Shown piece after piece: positions 36,452-47,490 of a stretch of 64,000 bases of DNA. Source of the DNA: Perilla frutescens (lineage: Eukaryota > Streptophyta > Magnoliopsida > Lamiales > Lamiaceae); NCBI GenBank assembly GCA_026008535.1, contig BRKX01000015.1, forward strand, positions 25,069,501 through 25,133,500. Direction: 5' to 3'. Position 1 is the first letter of the stretch; each line of letters starts with the position of its first letter. Below the pieces are notes generated by a model, which saw only the letters and a program-made list of their open reading frames with translations, was not told where the DNA came from and made no database searches. A program made the translations under genes and the position numbers.

Positions 36452-37037
36452 GGGGGTGTATTGGATTCAGATGTTGTTAGATTTTTTTTGTACTTTAAAA
36501 AGTCCATGGATTTAGAAAATCCATTGACTCCCGATGGAGTCTCTCTAGATTTGTAAATGGATTTGTGACGATTTCACCGAATTTGAAATCTTTCTTCCCC
36601 AGCGCTCGCTGAAACACAGCTAGAGATCGATACGTACCCCAGCGACCACTGGTGTTCTGCCGCGACATTAACTAAAACCCAACAAACCGCTGGAAGAAGT
36701 AATCCTTCTTCCCCAGCACTGGGGTGTTCGATGCTAAAAGCCTCAGAAGCCGCTGGGTCACACCCGGCGTTGAGATTTATGAATCCATTAAAATCTCAAG
36801 GGCAAATGTTGGATTTGATCATTTGTATTTTTTAGGTGATTTTGAGGTGAAATCCAATATAATCACTAACATTTTAAAATCTATGGAGTTTTGAATACAT
36901 CTGAATTTTTTAAGACATTTTAAAATCTGTGTTGAATACCTCTGAATTTTTTAAGACTTTTAAAAGTCTGGATTGAATACACTCAGATTTTAAAAGTCCA
37001 AAAAAATCCTACAGACTCTCTATCCAATACACCCCCC
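36452..37037. mobile_element. PIF/Harbinger (Tourist)-like element with long TIRs
   Basis: Ends GGGGGTGTATTGGATTCAG and, inverted, GGGGGGTGTATTGGATAGAG, with subterminal AAAATCTG and GTCTGAATAC-type blocks inverted between the arms. The 3-bp TSD expected for this group is not clean (TAA against TAC). A GC-richer core (36595-36775) repeats CCCCAGCG and CGCTGG blocks, unlike the rest. Confidence 0.7.
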
Positions 37038-37559
37038 TACCCTAATGCTCATTGTTGGAATTCCATAAAAGCGGATGCTAGGTTTATTTGTTTTCCCTTC
37101 TAAGTTCTATTCATTGAGTTTCATTAACTTCATTACTTCTATAGTCGTTGTGACTTATTCTAACACTTCAACTAGAGACATATACATGAAGTTGAATGTG
37201 TTCTAAACATTTTACCTTTTTTTTTGTCACTTAATAGAAAAGTGATAAAATGATGTATATATTTATCTCCCTTCTATCCGAGTAACAATAATTAAAATTA
37301 AATATAGTTTGATATAAATATTAAAAATTTTGCACTTCACTTTGTAGTACTAACACAATCTGACATGCAAATTCGGTGTCCTAGATTGAAACACACACGT
37401 ATCTATCTGCACCTTTTATAAAACTGTATTAATCCTTATACAATATGATGTGCTTAAAATATCCCTTCTAAAAATGCATTATTTAAAGACAATATACAAA
37501 CTGTAACTGTAACATAAATTCTTATATTTAATTTGGTAAAACACAAAATGTGTACAATT

Positions 37560-38415
37560 CAGATGATTTTCGGATCAAAATTATTTATACGGATCCAATC
37601 TCTATTTTTCCTCCGATTCTTCTCTTCAAAACTTGATCTTCAAACGGTCTTTGAAATCTTCAAAGTAAATTTGTTTCTTTAATTTTCTCGGACTTGTTGT
37701 TTGAACTTGGTCTTCGAAGTTTTCGGGGAAGATTTGTATCATCGATCTTCTTTGACTTGATCTTTAGTCTTGATAACGTTAACTCGGAGGGCCGACGCCT
37801 TGTTTCCGGATCAAACGCTAATTTCGGAATAAATTTGATGAAGAACGCCTTTGACTGCCTTGTTTATGGATCAAACATCGTCTTCGGGATGAATTTGGTG
37901 AAGAATGCCTTTGAATGTCACAAGAACGCCTCGAATATCTTTGAGAATTTCACTTATGGAAGTTCTCAAATTCTTGAACTCTTCAAATGGTCTTGCTTGT
38001 GGATCAAACGCCGTCTTCGGGATGATTTTGGTGAAGAACGCCTTTGAATGTCACAAGAACGCCTTGAATATCTTTGAGAATTTCACTTATGGAAGTTCTC
38101 AAATTCTTGAACTCTTCAAATGACTTCTGGTGTGTTTTTCAACTGATATGGAGGCCCCTATTTATAGTTGTGGGAATAGAGATCTAGAGCTGATGTAACA
38201 CTATCTCATTGGCTATTGAATATTGATATATATCTTGAAAGATATATACTTGTTGCCAAAGACTTTTAATGTTTATCATATAATAATATCTTTATTATTT
38301 AAATATTTTATTTAATTTTGAATTTGATATGATTCCAAAACTAAATAAATATATTAAAATCAATAAAAATATTATTTATAATATTGTAAAATTTCGCCAC
38401 CTACAGTAACATTGT
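37560..38415 (-). mobile_element. LTR-like remnant (minus strand) with 133-bp tandem repeats
   Basis: On the minus strand a TATAAATAG box (38158-38166) is followed downstream by tandem units. Two 133-bp copies (about 37861-37993 and 37993-38125) share GTCTTCGGGATGA, CACAAGAACGCC and CTTATGGAAGTTCTC blocks, with a shorter third copy near 37800. The reading frames at 37694-38123 on the plus strand come from the repeats and show no known domain. Promoter plus repeats suggest an LTR; exact ends and any TSD were not found. Confidence 0.45.
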
Positions 38416-38507
38416 TAATTTATTAAATTGAAAATACATTATTTATTTATAATATTTTCTTGGAAATTTATTTGGGGATTAACGCTACACTTATTTTAGT
38501 GAACAAA

Positions 38508-39221
38508 TACTCCATCCGTCCCAATTATATAGTTCTCATTTATATTTTGAGGTGTTCTGATTATATAGTCTCATTAATTACTACAAGTAGTGTTATTTTT
38601 AATGGGAATGTACAACTATACCCTTGTTAGGTTTTGAAAATTTTAAAAATTAAACATTTACGTCTTTGAAAGTCATAAATCTTAAATGTTATTTTTTCAA
38701 AAAAAAGAGAAACATTAATTAAAATTGATTAACTTAATTTGCATTTAAATTGAATTTGATCAATTCTATTGATATTCATTGTATTCGCACTTCATGAAAA
38801 TAAAAATAAAAAAAAAATCATTTTTCTTCCATCTTCCATACATATATGGTTTTTGGCGCATAGTTTTTTTTTAAGAAAAAGAATTAAATTTTGGCGCAAT
38901 GTTAATAAAAATTTAAAATTGAATTTTATGGAAATTTTATAGGATGTGAGTGATCGTGTGATTTTTGGAGAAAAACTTTTGAGTTTCAATAGTATAAAAT
39001 CTTTTAGACTTTTAGATATTGTTAGTTTTGATTTATATAATTAATTGTATATTTTGTTTATTTCAAAAAAAAATATTAAAGTTGAGTTAAAATATAAGTT
39101 TTATTAATTTTCATTAAATAAGGATAAAGTTGGAACTTTAACTATTGTTTTTTATTTTCATAAATATTTTTAATCTATGTGTGAGTAGAAAATTGACTAT
39201 ATAATCATAATGGTGGGAGTA
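38508..39221. mobile_element. Stowaway-like MITE (family B, copy 2), enlarged
   Basis: Ends TACTCCATCCGTCCCAATTA and, inverted, AATACTCCCACCATTATGAT, with a TA border. TTATATAGTC-type blocks lie at both ends. At 714 bp it is about 430 bp longer than the related copy at 11648-11925, so it may hold a later insertion in 38690-39110. Confidence 0.7.
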
Positions 39222-39584
39222 TTATTTTATTTTATTTTATTTTTTGAAAGTATCGCTCGAACATTTATATTTTTCCTCTCGATCGGGTTTATATGCATAC
39301 GTGCTACTTTTTGTCCTTTTTTTTTTATTTATATTTGAATTTTTTTCCCCAAGATCTCTGTATGACTGTATCAAAGTTTTGCTGGCAACACTCAATTATT
39401 TTCTAAAAAAATCCCTCAATTATTTCCTATTTTAATATTTGAACCATACTATATTATAAAAGATTCTGATGATGCAATTTACTGATTTTATTAAACTGTA
39501 AAACTATTCAAGAAAATAAAGGACCAATAGATTGCACTGAAAAAAATATAACTTTTTACATGTCGTTCAATTCTTATTCATAAA

Positions 39585-39842
39585 TACTCTCTCGGTCCCA
39601 TTCATAGATGCTTGTTTTCTGTTTTGGATGTCCCAATATATACACTGCATGTTTTTTATATGTATTTAGCTCATTTACTAATATATACATTGTTTAATAT
39701 GTTTACATTAAGCATTAGTTTGCCAAATAAATAAATATGGACATATTAGGAAATTTATCTGTATACTTATCTTTTTCAATAATTTTTCTAATCATAGTGA
39801 AAAATTCAATTAGCCATATATATGAATGAGATGAAGCGAGTA
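39585..39842. mobile_element. Stowaway-like MITE (TACTCTCTCGGTCCC type)
   Basis: TA borders and imperfect inverted ends: TACTCTCTCGGTCCCATTCA on the left and, inverted, TACTCGCTTCATCTCATTCA on the right. Length 258 bp. Confidence 0.65.
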
Positions 39843-40146
39843 TGAAAATGAACACTTATTTGTTCTTGCGTAATGAAAATGTTTTTTGAATTTATGATTG
39901 GAGAAAATAATAACGTCCAAGTAGTGAATCCTACTAAAAATGACGATATTTGATTAAATATTTATGTTTAAAATTGATATGGGATAAATCACACATACTA
40001 TTAACATTTTCATAAAAAAATCCTTAATTATTACTAATTATACCATATCTTCTAAACTAGACATATTAATAAATTTGTTTCCAAAGTCAAATTCGGGCGA
40101 TTAAAAACTTACGTGACAGTCAATAGTTTAGTGCACAAATATGATT

Positions 40147-40389
40147 TTTTTTTTTGAGGAAAAGATCAAAATTTATAACTAGAAAACTGATCGTTCAGTA
40201 AAAGGAATCCCTACCAAAGCACTACCCGGACAAACTTCGGTATAAGCAACAAAACTAGAGTCTTTAACAGCTAACTAAGCTAAAGAAATAGCAATTTTAT
40301 TGGCCTGTCGGCGAACCCAACTATAAATCACTCCATCAAACTGAGTAGCCTCAGTTCTGATCTACTGACAAATTTCTCCCACATAAGAA
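40147..40389 (-). mobile_element. 5'-truncated LINE fragment with RNase H tail and 20-bp TSD
   Basis: The minus strand reads the C-terminal part of a LINE-type RNase H: VRRQANKIAISLA, then a stop codon, then LAVKDS. It ends in CCTC plus a run of A. The flanks TTTAGTGCACAAATATGATT (40127-40146) and TTTAGTGAACAAATATGATT (40390-40409) differ at one base in 20. 5' truncation with a long TSD is typical of target-primed retrotransposition. Confidence 0.85.
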
Positions 40390-40974
40390 TTTAGTGAACA
40401 AATATGATTAAAACCAAGTATAAGTGTGAATTTAGGGTTAAGAATGAGAGGATTTGAGTTTTGATACACGCTCGAGTCGCCGAAATTACACTCTCGACAA
40501 ATTTGTTAATTAATCAATAATTTGGGAGCACAAAGGGTAATTAATCATAATTCATGGCCTTTTTATGAAAAGTTTAATAATTTGCGACACAAAATATTGT
40601 GTAATTAACCACTAAAAAATTTATCAGGGGCCCACCTAAAGTTAATAAAAGAGTTGCATATTGAGTTAAAATAAATGAAAGCAAATCTGATTTTAGCATT
40701 TGACATTAGAAAAGATTAAAGATTTGAGAGATTTGTTTGGAAATTGAATTGAGAAGCATTGATTTCCGACTGAGACAGACAGAGATTTGTAGAGATTTCC
40801 ACGTGAAGATGTTTGATAAAATAACATGCAGATAGATAAAGCAGCAAGAAATCAGCATCCCCAAAAAACCCCTAGTTGCCATAATTGTGTGACAATTACA
40901 CATAGATGCAGGCCAACAAGGTGTTCGATACAACTCCTCAGTTAATTGAATGCGTTGTCTAATAAAATTGGAGG

Positions 40975-40982
40975 TATAAAAT
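40975..40982 (+). promoter_or_regulatory. Candidate TATA box of the SOFL gene
   Basis: TATAAAAT, about 30 bp before the start of the proposed leader exon. Confidence 0.4.
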
Positions 40983-41006
40983 TTCCAAGAATTATCTCTA
41001 GATGCA

Positions 41007-41294
41007 TGCCGATAAGATGTTCGACGAAAATCCCAAGCGAAGAGAATATTGTTGTATCATAAATTTGGGGAAAAGAAGTTGCAAGATGCCAAGAATAATC
41101 CAGAAATGGAGCCCAGAAAACCCAAGTTGAAGAATGTCGAAACGAGGCAGACTAATTCAGCAGGCAAGGGGAATGTAAAGGGGCCTGAGTTGTCTGAAGT
41201 CCAAACAGAGAATAAGCCAAGGGGAGAAAAATTTGGTAGGGAACCATGGCAGAATGGCAACAAGGCAATCAGGCCACCAGATATCCCTATTGAG
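41007..41294 (+). other. Proposed 5' leader exon of the SOFL gene, containing upstream open frames
   Basis: It ends at a good donor (ATTGAG/GTAACA at 41294/41295) and would be spliced to the acceptor CTGTAG at 42168, six bases before the SOFL ATG. It holds an ATG-initiated frame (41106-41312) rich in Lys, Glu, Pro and Asn with no recognisable domain, and another short frame from the first ATG near 41002. Splicing to 42169 puts the first of these frames out of phase with SOFL, so a leader role is favoured over coding. An imperfect duplication of about 80-100 bp (GATGCAGGCCAACAAGGTG / GATGCATGCCGATAAGATG) covers 40907-41090. Confidence 0.4.
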
Positions 41295-41844
41295 GTAACA
41301 TTACTTCTCTAACCAAGATTCAAGATTGGGGCAAAATAATGTTGATCAATGTATGGTCCTAATCATGCCTTAATATCGAATTCTTGGTTGTGAAGATTGG
41401 GGATTGTGAAAAAATAAAAATTGAATCTTGAAGTTTGAAGGACAGTGACAGCAGTCAAAATGAGGGGTTGTTTGTGTTGAGAAAATTATTCACATATCCA
41501 ATTTAACCCTGTACAAGAAGCCAAAAACACAGTTGGATTGACTGTGTAATTCACATGAAAGGCTGCTCTTGGTTGATGGCAAGACAGAAATTAAAGCTCT
41601 TCATAAATAAAAATGGTACCAAATAGGGCCTCATTGAGCTCTTTGAAATCATTGGGTTTATACATTCTTTGCCATTTGTGTGAGTGGGCCTTATCTGTAT
41701 CCTCATTTCAAAAGCAGCTTTATATTTATGAAGCAGACAGGGGAGTAAGTAAAGAATAGGGAGATTTCCAGGCATGAGGTGTTATGAATGTGCAAACAAA
41801 GTATCTTCCAATTTAAAAGAGGTCTTAACCCCTGTCTCTGTCTC

Positions 41845-41890
41845 TGTGTGTGTGTGTGTGTTTTGAGAGAGAGAGAGAGAGAGAGAGAGA
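41845..41890. repeat. (TG)n and (GA)n microsatellites in the SOFL intron region
   Basis: TG dinucleotides at 41845-41861 and GA at 41865-41890, producing the spurious frame 41788-42039. Confidence 0.85.
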
Positions 41891-42173
41891 CCTATGTTTT
41901 TATAAGTGAGGTTAGTTCACCTGTAAAGTGTCTCCTGGTAATAAAGGCCAGAGAATTTATTGTGCAGAGACAGCTAAGCAGTACTTTTCCCTCTCCAATG
42001 ATGAAGGTGGTTTTGTTGCATGAAAGAGTCAATAGATAAAGGGGCAGGCATTTACCTCCAGTCAAGAAGATTGCGGATTGCCCAATAGCTAGTCACCACT
42101 CTAATTCAAGATTTGCCTGCTTTCAGTTTCTCCCCATAAATCATAACTTTTTGTTCTCGGACCTGTAGCTGAA

Positions 42174-42599
42174 ATGGATTCTTCTAAAATCCTTCCAGGC
42201 AGTGAAGAATGCAGCAGCAGCGAATCGGGGTGGACAACGTATATCGCTTCACCGGACCTGGAACAGGATCCTGCTGACAATGAAGATGATGATGATGATG
42301 ATCGCAGCATAGGTCAACAAGGGTACAAGAAAGGTGCTGCTGCTAAAGCAACAGCAGCTGAAGATGCTGATAGCGATGATTCGATGGCTTCTGATGCATC
42401 CTCTGGTCCAAGTGATCAAAGATTTTCGTATGGATTTCTCGGGAGAAGTCTTGGTTTCGGCCATGCAGCCAACAAGGATCAAAGAAAGTCTGTTGCTAAG
42501 AAACATAATCAACAGGAAGAGAAGAAAAAACAGAAAAAGGGAGAAAAAGACAATTCAGGAAACAGGGCAAACAGTGCTGGAAGATTGAAGAAATTTTAA
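42174..42599 (+). CDS. SOFL1: SOB FIVE-LIKE (SOFL) protein
   Basis: A 141-residue protein from ATG 42174 to TAA 42597. Both family signatures are present: the SOFL-A motif around 12-23 (ECSSSESGWTTY) and the SOFL-B motif at 68-79 (DDSMASDASSGP). A run of acidic residues (37-43) separates them, and the C-terminal third is Lys/Gln-rich (about 107-128), compatible with nuclear localisation. SOB5 and SOFL proteins are plant-specific, have no known enzymatic domain and raise cytokinin levels and responses when overexpressed in Arabidopsis. An acceptor CTGTAG ends at 42168, so an upstream leader intron is likely. Assignment to SOFL1 rests on gene order and the motif form; another family member is possible. 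Confidence 0.88.
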   Translation: MDSSKILPGSEECSSSESGWTTYIASPDLEQDPADNEDDDDDDRSIGQQGYKKGAAAKATAAEDADSDDSMASDASSGPSDQRFSYGFLGRSLGFGHAANKDQRKSVAKKHNQQEEKKKQKKGEKDNSGNRANSAGRLKKF

Positions 42600-43724
42600 C
42601 CATATCTTCTCACCAGCCCCATTTATGAAGTGAAGGTATCCATCCCAGGAAAATGCATAGAGTTTTGTAGTTCTTGATTCCATGTTTAATGCAATATTAT
42701 GTATAAAAAAATCGGCAAGTTGAACAGCTCTGTACTGTTTTTTTGGGTTTATAACATCATCTCACTTGTAAAGTTTCCAAAAATGCACACTGGTATCGCG
42801 ATTTTCAGGCTTTTCTGTTGAACAGATTCATCCTTCAATGCAGAAACCTTATTTTCTGTCAGTCATAAGAATATGTTGTTGTTGTTGTTGTTGGGTATTT
42901 GTTAATTCATGACAGGTACAGATAGATTAAACAAATGGTGTGTGTTTAAAAAGATATACCCCCTCATGGAATGTTGACTTTGTTAATCAAAGACAGAGAT
43001 GCAAGAAAGTAAAACTCCAACAGTTTAGTAAGACAGATGGGAAAACACAGGATATTTTGTCTTCACATGGTCTGAAATGGTAGTGGGTGCACTTTAGACT
43101 TATTATTGAAGAGATATAAACAAATACTAAACTATATTGCACAACAATTTGTGTTGTTAACATTCATACATTCAGGAAGTCTCTGAGATCTCATACACTC
43201 CAATCTCGGATGTGGATGTGCTCCGGATAAACTATGATCGTAATTGAATTACTCGACTAGCCAACTGCATGAGCCGTGGTGAGTTCAACAACACTAGCTC
43301 TCAAATTGCCATATTTGACTAGTTACTGGCTAAGAACTACTAGGCCAAATGCCAAAACAGTGAGCAAAATTCAGGGTTCAAATGGTTGTCAAATAGCATT
43401 CCTTGCAGGAGTAAAATGTAAGTTTCCATTGTTAATGTTATTGCAACTTTTATTGTATCAGCCAATCTTACAACAGTTTCCATAGGAAAAGGAAATAATA
43501 ATAATTTAGAAAAACAGTAGTTATGCACTAAAGTTGAAATTTATACACTTTGAACTACACTGATTTTTGTCCCCATCAAAAACCTAGTGCATAATGTTGC
43601 AACTTTCCACCTAATGCCACTAGCCAGCACCAGTTCCCCCAAAAAATGAAAAAAGAAAAGACAGAAATCTACTGTATGATACAATATTTCTATAGATGAG
43701 TAAACTGATATTCTATGCATGTAA
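42600..43724. other. SOFL 3' region and intergenic DNA
   Basis: A 3' UTR probably ends near the AATAAA-like ATGTATAAAAAAAT at 42699. A (TTG)n run lies at 42875-42893. Frames at 43276-43485 and 43340-43528 match nothing. Confidence 0.5.
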
Positions 43725-44429
43725 TTAAGTTTCATGATTTCGAATCAAACCTTCTGGCTGCAGAGGTTCAATTCTTACAACAAGTTGTTGATTAATTATG
43801 GGTGTGGGCGTGGTGGCAGCTGCAGGGTGGCTGCTGCATCCAACTATCTTATTGCAAGTCTGAATGAGGCAGTGCCTGCAGGTTGGGCAGGAGGAGTGAG
43901 AATTGAGCCATTTATCGATGCATCTGACGTGGAATCCGTGGTTGCACTTGGGAAGCACCCTCACACGGTCACCGGTGGTGAAATCGGAGAGGCAGATGGC
44001 ACACTCAGTGTCCAGTCCAGGCAGCTTGAGGTCAGCTGCATAGCTTATTATGGGGAATGTCTTGAGGGCCTTTTTCTTGATTCCTGTGTTGGCCAGGCGG
44101 GCGGAGGCCACAGCCCCCTCGCCCCCGCTGTCTGCAGCCACTAAGGTCGAGCATCTCAGAGCGCACCTAATGATCGAGTTTAGGCCGAGTGAGCAGATTA
44201 AGGCACACAGTAGGACTGAGAGCACCATCACAACATTTGCATCAAAGGTGTTATTTTCTTTTGGTAGTTGTGATGAGGGTGGGGATGCTGCTGCTAAGCC
44301 TGTAGGTGGAGAGTTGTAGAGAAGGTTGTTCAGCAGCAGCCTTCTTGAATGGAAGTTGAAGTTGTGTGCAAATTCTTGAATCATGGCAGTTGGGAGTGAG
44401 GAGGAGAGAGAAGTAGCTGCAGCAGCCAT
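43725..44429 (-). CDS. ATL78: ATL-family RING-H2 E3 ubiquitin ligase
   Basis: An intronless frame of 234 residues, ATG at 44427-44429. A single membrane segment (about 66-90) precedes a basic stretch and the ATL-diagnostic GLD motif (138-140). The RING-H2 ligands are Cys143, Cys146, Cys162, His164, His167, Cys170, Cys181 and Cys184, with Trp174 two residues before the family-typical spacing. The spacing C-x2-C-x15-C-x-H-x2-H-x2-C-x10-C-x2-C is canonical for ATLs. ATL proteins are membrane-anchored E3 ligases that pass ubiquitin from an E2 to targets, many in defence or stress signalling. The closest resemblance I recall is the ATL75-ATL78/ATL80 group; the exact member is uncertain. Confidence 0.93.
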   Translation of the reverse strand: MAAAATSLSSSLPTAMIQEFAHNFNFHSRRLLLNNLLYNSPPTGLAAASPPSSQLPKENNTFDANVVMVLSVLLCALICSLGLNSIIRCALRCSTLVAADSGGEGAVASARLANTGIKKKALKTFPIISYAADLKLPGLDTECAICLSDFTTGDRVRVLPKCNHGFHVRCIDKWLNSHSSCPTCRHCLIQTCNKIVGCSSHPAAATTPTPIINQQLVVRIEPLQPEGLIRNHET

Positions 44430-44491
44430 TTGTTTTTGTTTTTGTTTTTGGATGGGAGATTTTCCTTTGATGGTGGATGCATGTCTGGGGG

Positions 44492-44498
44492 ATTTATA
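44492..44498 (-). promoter_or_regulatory. TATA box of the ATL gene
   Basis: The minus strand reads TATAAAT about 65 bp upstream of the ATG, implying a short leader of roughly 35 bp. Confidence 0.6.
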
Positions 44499-44699
44499 CT
44501 AGGAAAAAGTCACAAAGGTGGGATGCAACTTTTTGGGTATTTGATAATGTTTTGTATTATTATTTATTAATTTCTCCAACCCATCATTCTCATGATTTTC
44601 TCTACATTCCATCTCAGTTTGTTTATTTATTTATTTATTTTCATACATGCTTCTCATTCTCAAGCCTACAAAGCAGATGCTAGATTTGCTAGGATGGTA

Positions 44700-45985
44700 A
44701 GAAAAAAAGAAAAAGAAAGATGCAGTAAGTAAGGTAATTTATAATCAATGATTGATTGGTATGTGGTTAAGTTTGATTAAAACTGAAAAATGAAAGCACT
44801 AATTATTGTCTGATATTGAATTTGGCTCCTCAAGGCTTCAGCAACCATGGTTTTTTAATGGGCTGTAAAATCAAGATGGGTCCCACCCACTCTCTGCGCA
44901 GAATAAATTGCCACGTGGAATTTTGATCATATCTTCATAAACCCCTATTCAAATAAATGGAGAAGGGCCATCGGAGTTTCCTCATTTTGTAGTAGGAGAA
45001 AAGTTAATAAATTATTTCTTTTCTTATTTTATTTTATTTTTATAATTGAATAGGCCACAAGGGGTATGTCCAATCTCTTGCACGATTACACTTGGCAATG
45101 GCATGCACTTTATTGGAATAGAAAAATAGGGTAAAAAAAAAGTACATAAAAAGGTTAGCAATTCATTAATTAGCACTTGGTTTATTTTTAAATTATCATC
45201 TTTGGCTTAATATGTAACTTTTCATGTTATGATGTTTCTTTCTCTTCAGCTTTCGATTTTTCAAGTATAGAATTGATTTTAATCATGTCGTTTAATTTTT
45301 TAGATATGCACGTGACTAGACTCTAGAGTATAACTACGTTTGCATATCTAAGAACAAATTATACATAAATAAATAACATAAAGGGAAGATCTACACACAC
45401 ACACACACACACAACATATAGAAGTAATAGGAAATTATCAGTTCGATCTTCTCTTACCAAATGATCTTTCATCTCTTCCTCCATCAACGTGTCGTTGCTA
45501 AGTGTATAAAATTAATGATTCAACTAATGTTATATACTTTAATAATATGTCAAAAAGATAATTCATTCTCCCATCTTTTACCTCTTGTTTTTCTTATCTC
45601 TATTTAACTGATTATGACAAAAACTTGAATATCTAAAATCTTGGTCTGGGTTTTTATTTTATTATGACAAAACTTGAATATCTAAAAACTTAGTCCATAT
45701 TCCCTCAAAAAAAAAAAAAAAAAATCTTGGTCCATAAAGTTTTTGTGCGATATTTTTTATCATTGATTTTGTCATTTTTTTTTCTTATTTTTTCGATCGT
45801 TAGTTGTGCAATCCTTACAAATAAAATGACAAAAGTTTGATAGAATGGGATTTATTAATAGCCAGACTTGTCGCATGCTAATATGAATTCTATTGTCTAT
45901 GTTTGTATTTTAATTATTCGGTCCAAATATGTTATTGTGTTTCTAGTTAGGCAAACACTTGCATGCATCATGATGCAAATAACAC
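44700..45985. other. Intergenic DNA, little recognised
   Basis: Contains (CA)n at 45393-45413. A block at 45545-45610 (AAGATAATTCATTCTC, then CATCTTTTACCTC) recurs at 51130-51193, marking an unidentified dispersed repeat. Confidence 0.5.
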
Positions 45986-45989
45986 TATG

Positions 45990-46185
45990 AGACGGGTCAG
46001 TCAAACCTGCTTTTGATCCAGTCAACGCGGGTCAACCCATAAAAAAAAACTGTCCAAAGTGAGTATCAACCTTCCTATTAAAAAGTATCACAAAACATTC
46101 GAAAAGTACCATCTGTATCATTAAAAAGTAAGGGGTCTGCTAGTTATTTTATATAAGTTTATTTAGTTCAAATTCTGATTTTTTT
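45990..46185 (+). repeat. Dispersed repeat D (copy 2)
   Basis: Shares CGGGTCAACCC, ATCATTAAAAAGTAAGG and GTCTGCTAGTTATTTTA with 15925-16160 in the same order. Both copies are followed a few hundred bases later by a CACGTGGC-containing stretch (16460 and 46387), so the shared unit may be larger. Confidence 0.65.
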
Positions 46186-46511
46186 TTCAGTTTTTATATT
46201 GTATGTGTTGAGATTAATCTAAAACAATAACCATTCCAAGAATTTGCAAAGGAAAGCAAAACACAAGTTCGGTAAAATAAAAAGTACCATGTGGTAAGCA
46301 GAAAAGTATCAAGTACGATAAAGAAAGGTATAAACCTGAGATTAATATTATCATCATTCCAACTACAATAAAAAGTACCATGTGCCACGTGGCACGCCCG
46401 CGCTTGAAATAGGTGGAAATAACTGCTGTTGCACGCAAGTCCACCTCTTCTAGTTAAATATTTGTAATACCCTTTTGTTTGTGCATCATTATTGTAGAAT
46501 AGTAGAATACA

Positions 46512-47490
46512 AATGAAAATATTTGACATCAACAAATGATCATTTGCTGAGCTCGCCCTTGATGGTAATAACTATTTGATTTGGGCTCTGGATGTTGAGA
46601 TATTTCTCACTTTATATGATCTAAGTGCAACAATAGTTTCCAATTCTTCCAGTAGCTCTGCCCAAAAGATGAAAGCACCGATTTTCCTTTTTTCATCACC
46701 TTAATAAAGATCTCAAGAATGACTCACTGAAAAGGACAATGTTGTCTTATAGCAATCCCCGAAAGATCTCTTTGATCAACAAACTGCTATCATTCTCCCT
46801 CAAGCAAAAATATGATTGACTCAATTTTTGTTTTCAAAATTTTAAATCTGTCATTGAGTATAATTCCGCACTGCACCGTATTGTGTAACAAATGAAACTC
46901 TATAAACAGAATATTGTAGAGATATTGAACTTATTGAAAAGACTCTATCCATTTTTCATGCAAGTAATCTCGTAATCTAGCAGTAGAACATGGCTAAAAA
47001 CTATACTACTCATTTTGAGCTTGTTTCTGTTTCATTGGTTGCAGAAAAACATAATCAAGTTATGAAAAACCATAATGCCAGACTAGTTGGTACTCAAGCA
47101 GTGCCCGCAACACATGCTACTACTCATAATCATCACAATGGATGTGGGCGAGGGAGAGGTCGTGGAAACTTTGGTTGGTCCCCACATGGAGGTCATGAAA
47201 ATATTGGTTGGTCTCCAGGTAGTGGATGTGAAGTTGGTTGGTCTCCACGTGGTGGACATGGTTGGCCACAACATGGTGGTAGGGGTTCTGGATATTACAA
47301 TGTTGCTAGATTTTCAAGTTATGACAGAAGAGAAATTTCTCAATCTGCTTGCAAGTTTTTCTCGATCTGCTTTGCAAAAACCTAGTTCATCTCATCCTGT
47401 CCAAGACAAGAAACAAGTATGTCATATGTGTGGATGTGGATGCCATTGGTCACACACATGCCACACTCCAAAAGAACTTGTTTGAAGCCT
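46512..47490 (+). pseudogene. Copia gag pseudogene
   Basis: An in-frame stop occurs eight codons into the N-terminal region. Downstream, the frames at 46990-47385 and 47087-47485 carry the two halves of the rest, separated by a frameshift. A CCHC zinc knuckle (C-x2-C-x4-H-x4-C, starting CHMCGCGCH) is visible near 47428-47470. A Gly/His-rich region with four GWSP-type repeats precedes it. Confidence 0.75.

Noticed and set aside
42249..42588. Overlapping frames on both strands within the SOFL exon
   Set aside because: Shadows of the SOFL coding sequence; only the 42174-42599 frame has the family motifs.
43734..44319. Plus-strand frames of 136 and 89 residues opposite the ATL gene
   Set aside because: Antisense shadows of the RING-H2 coding sequence.
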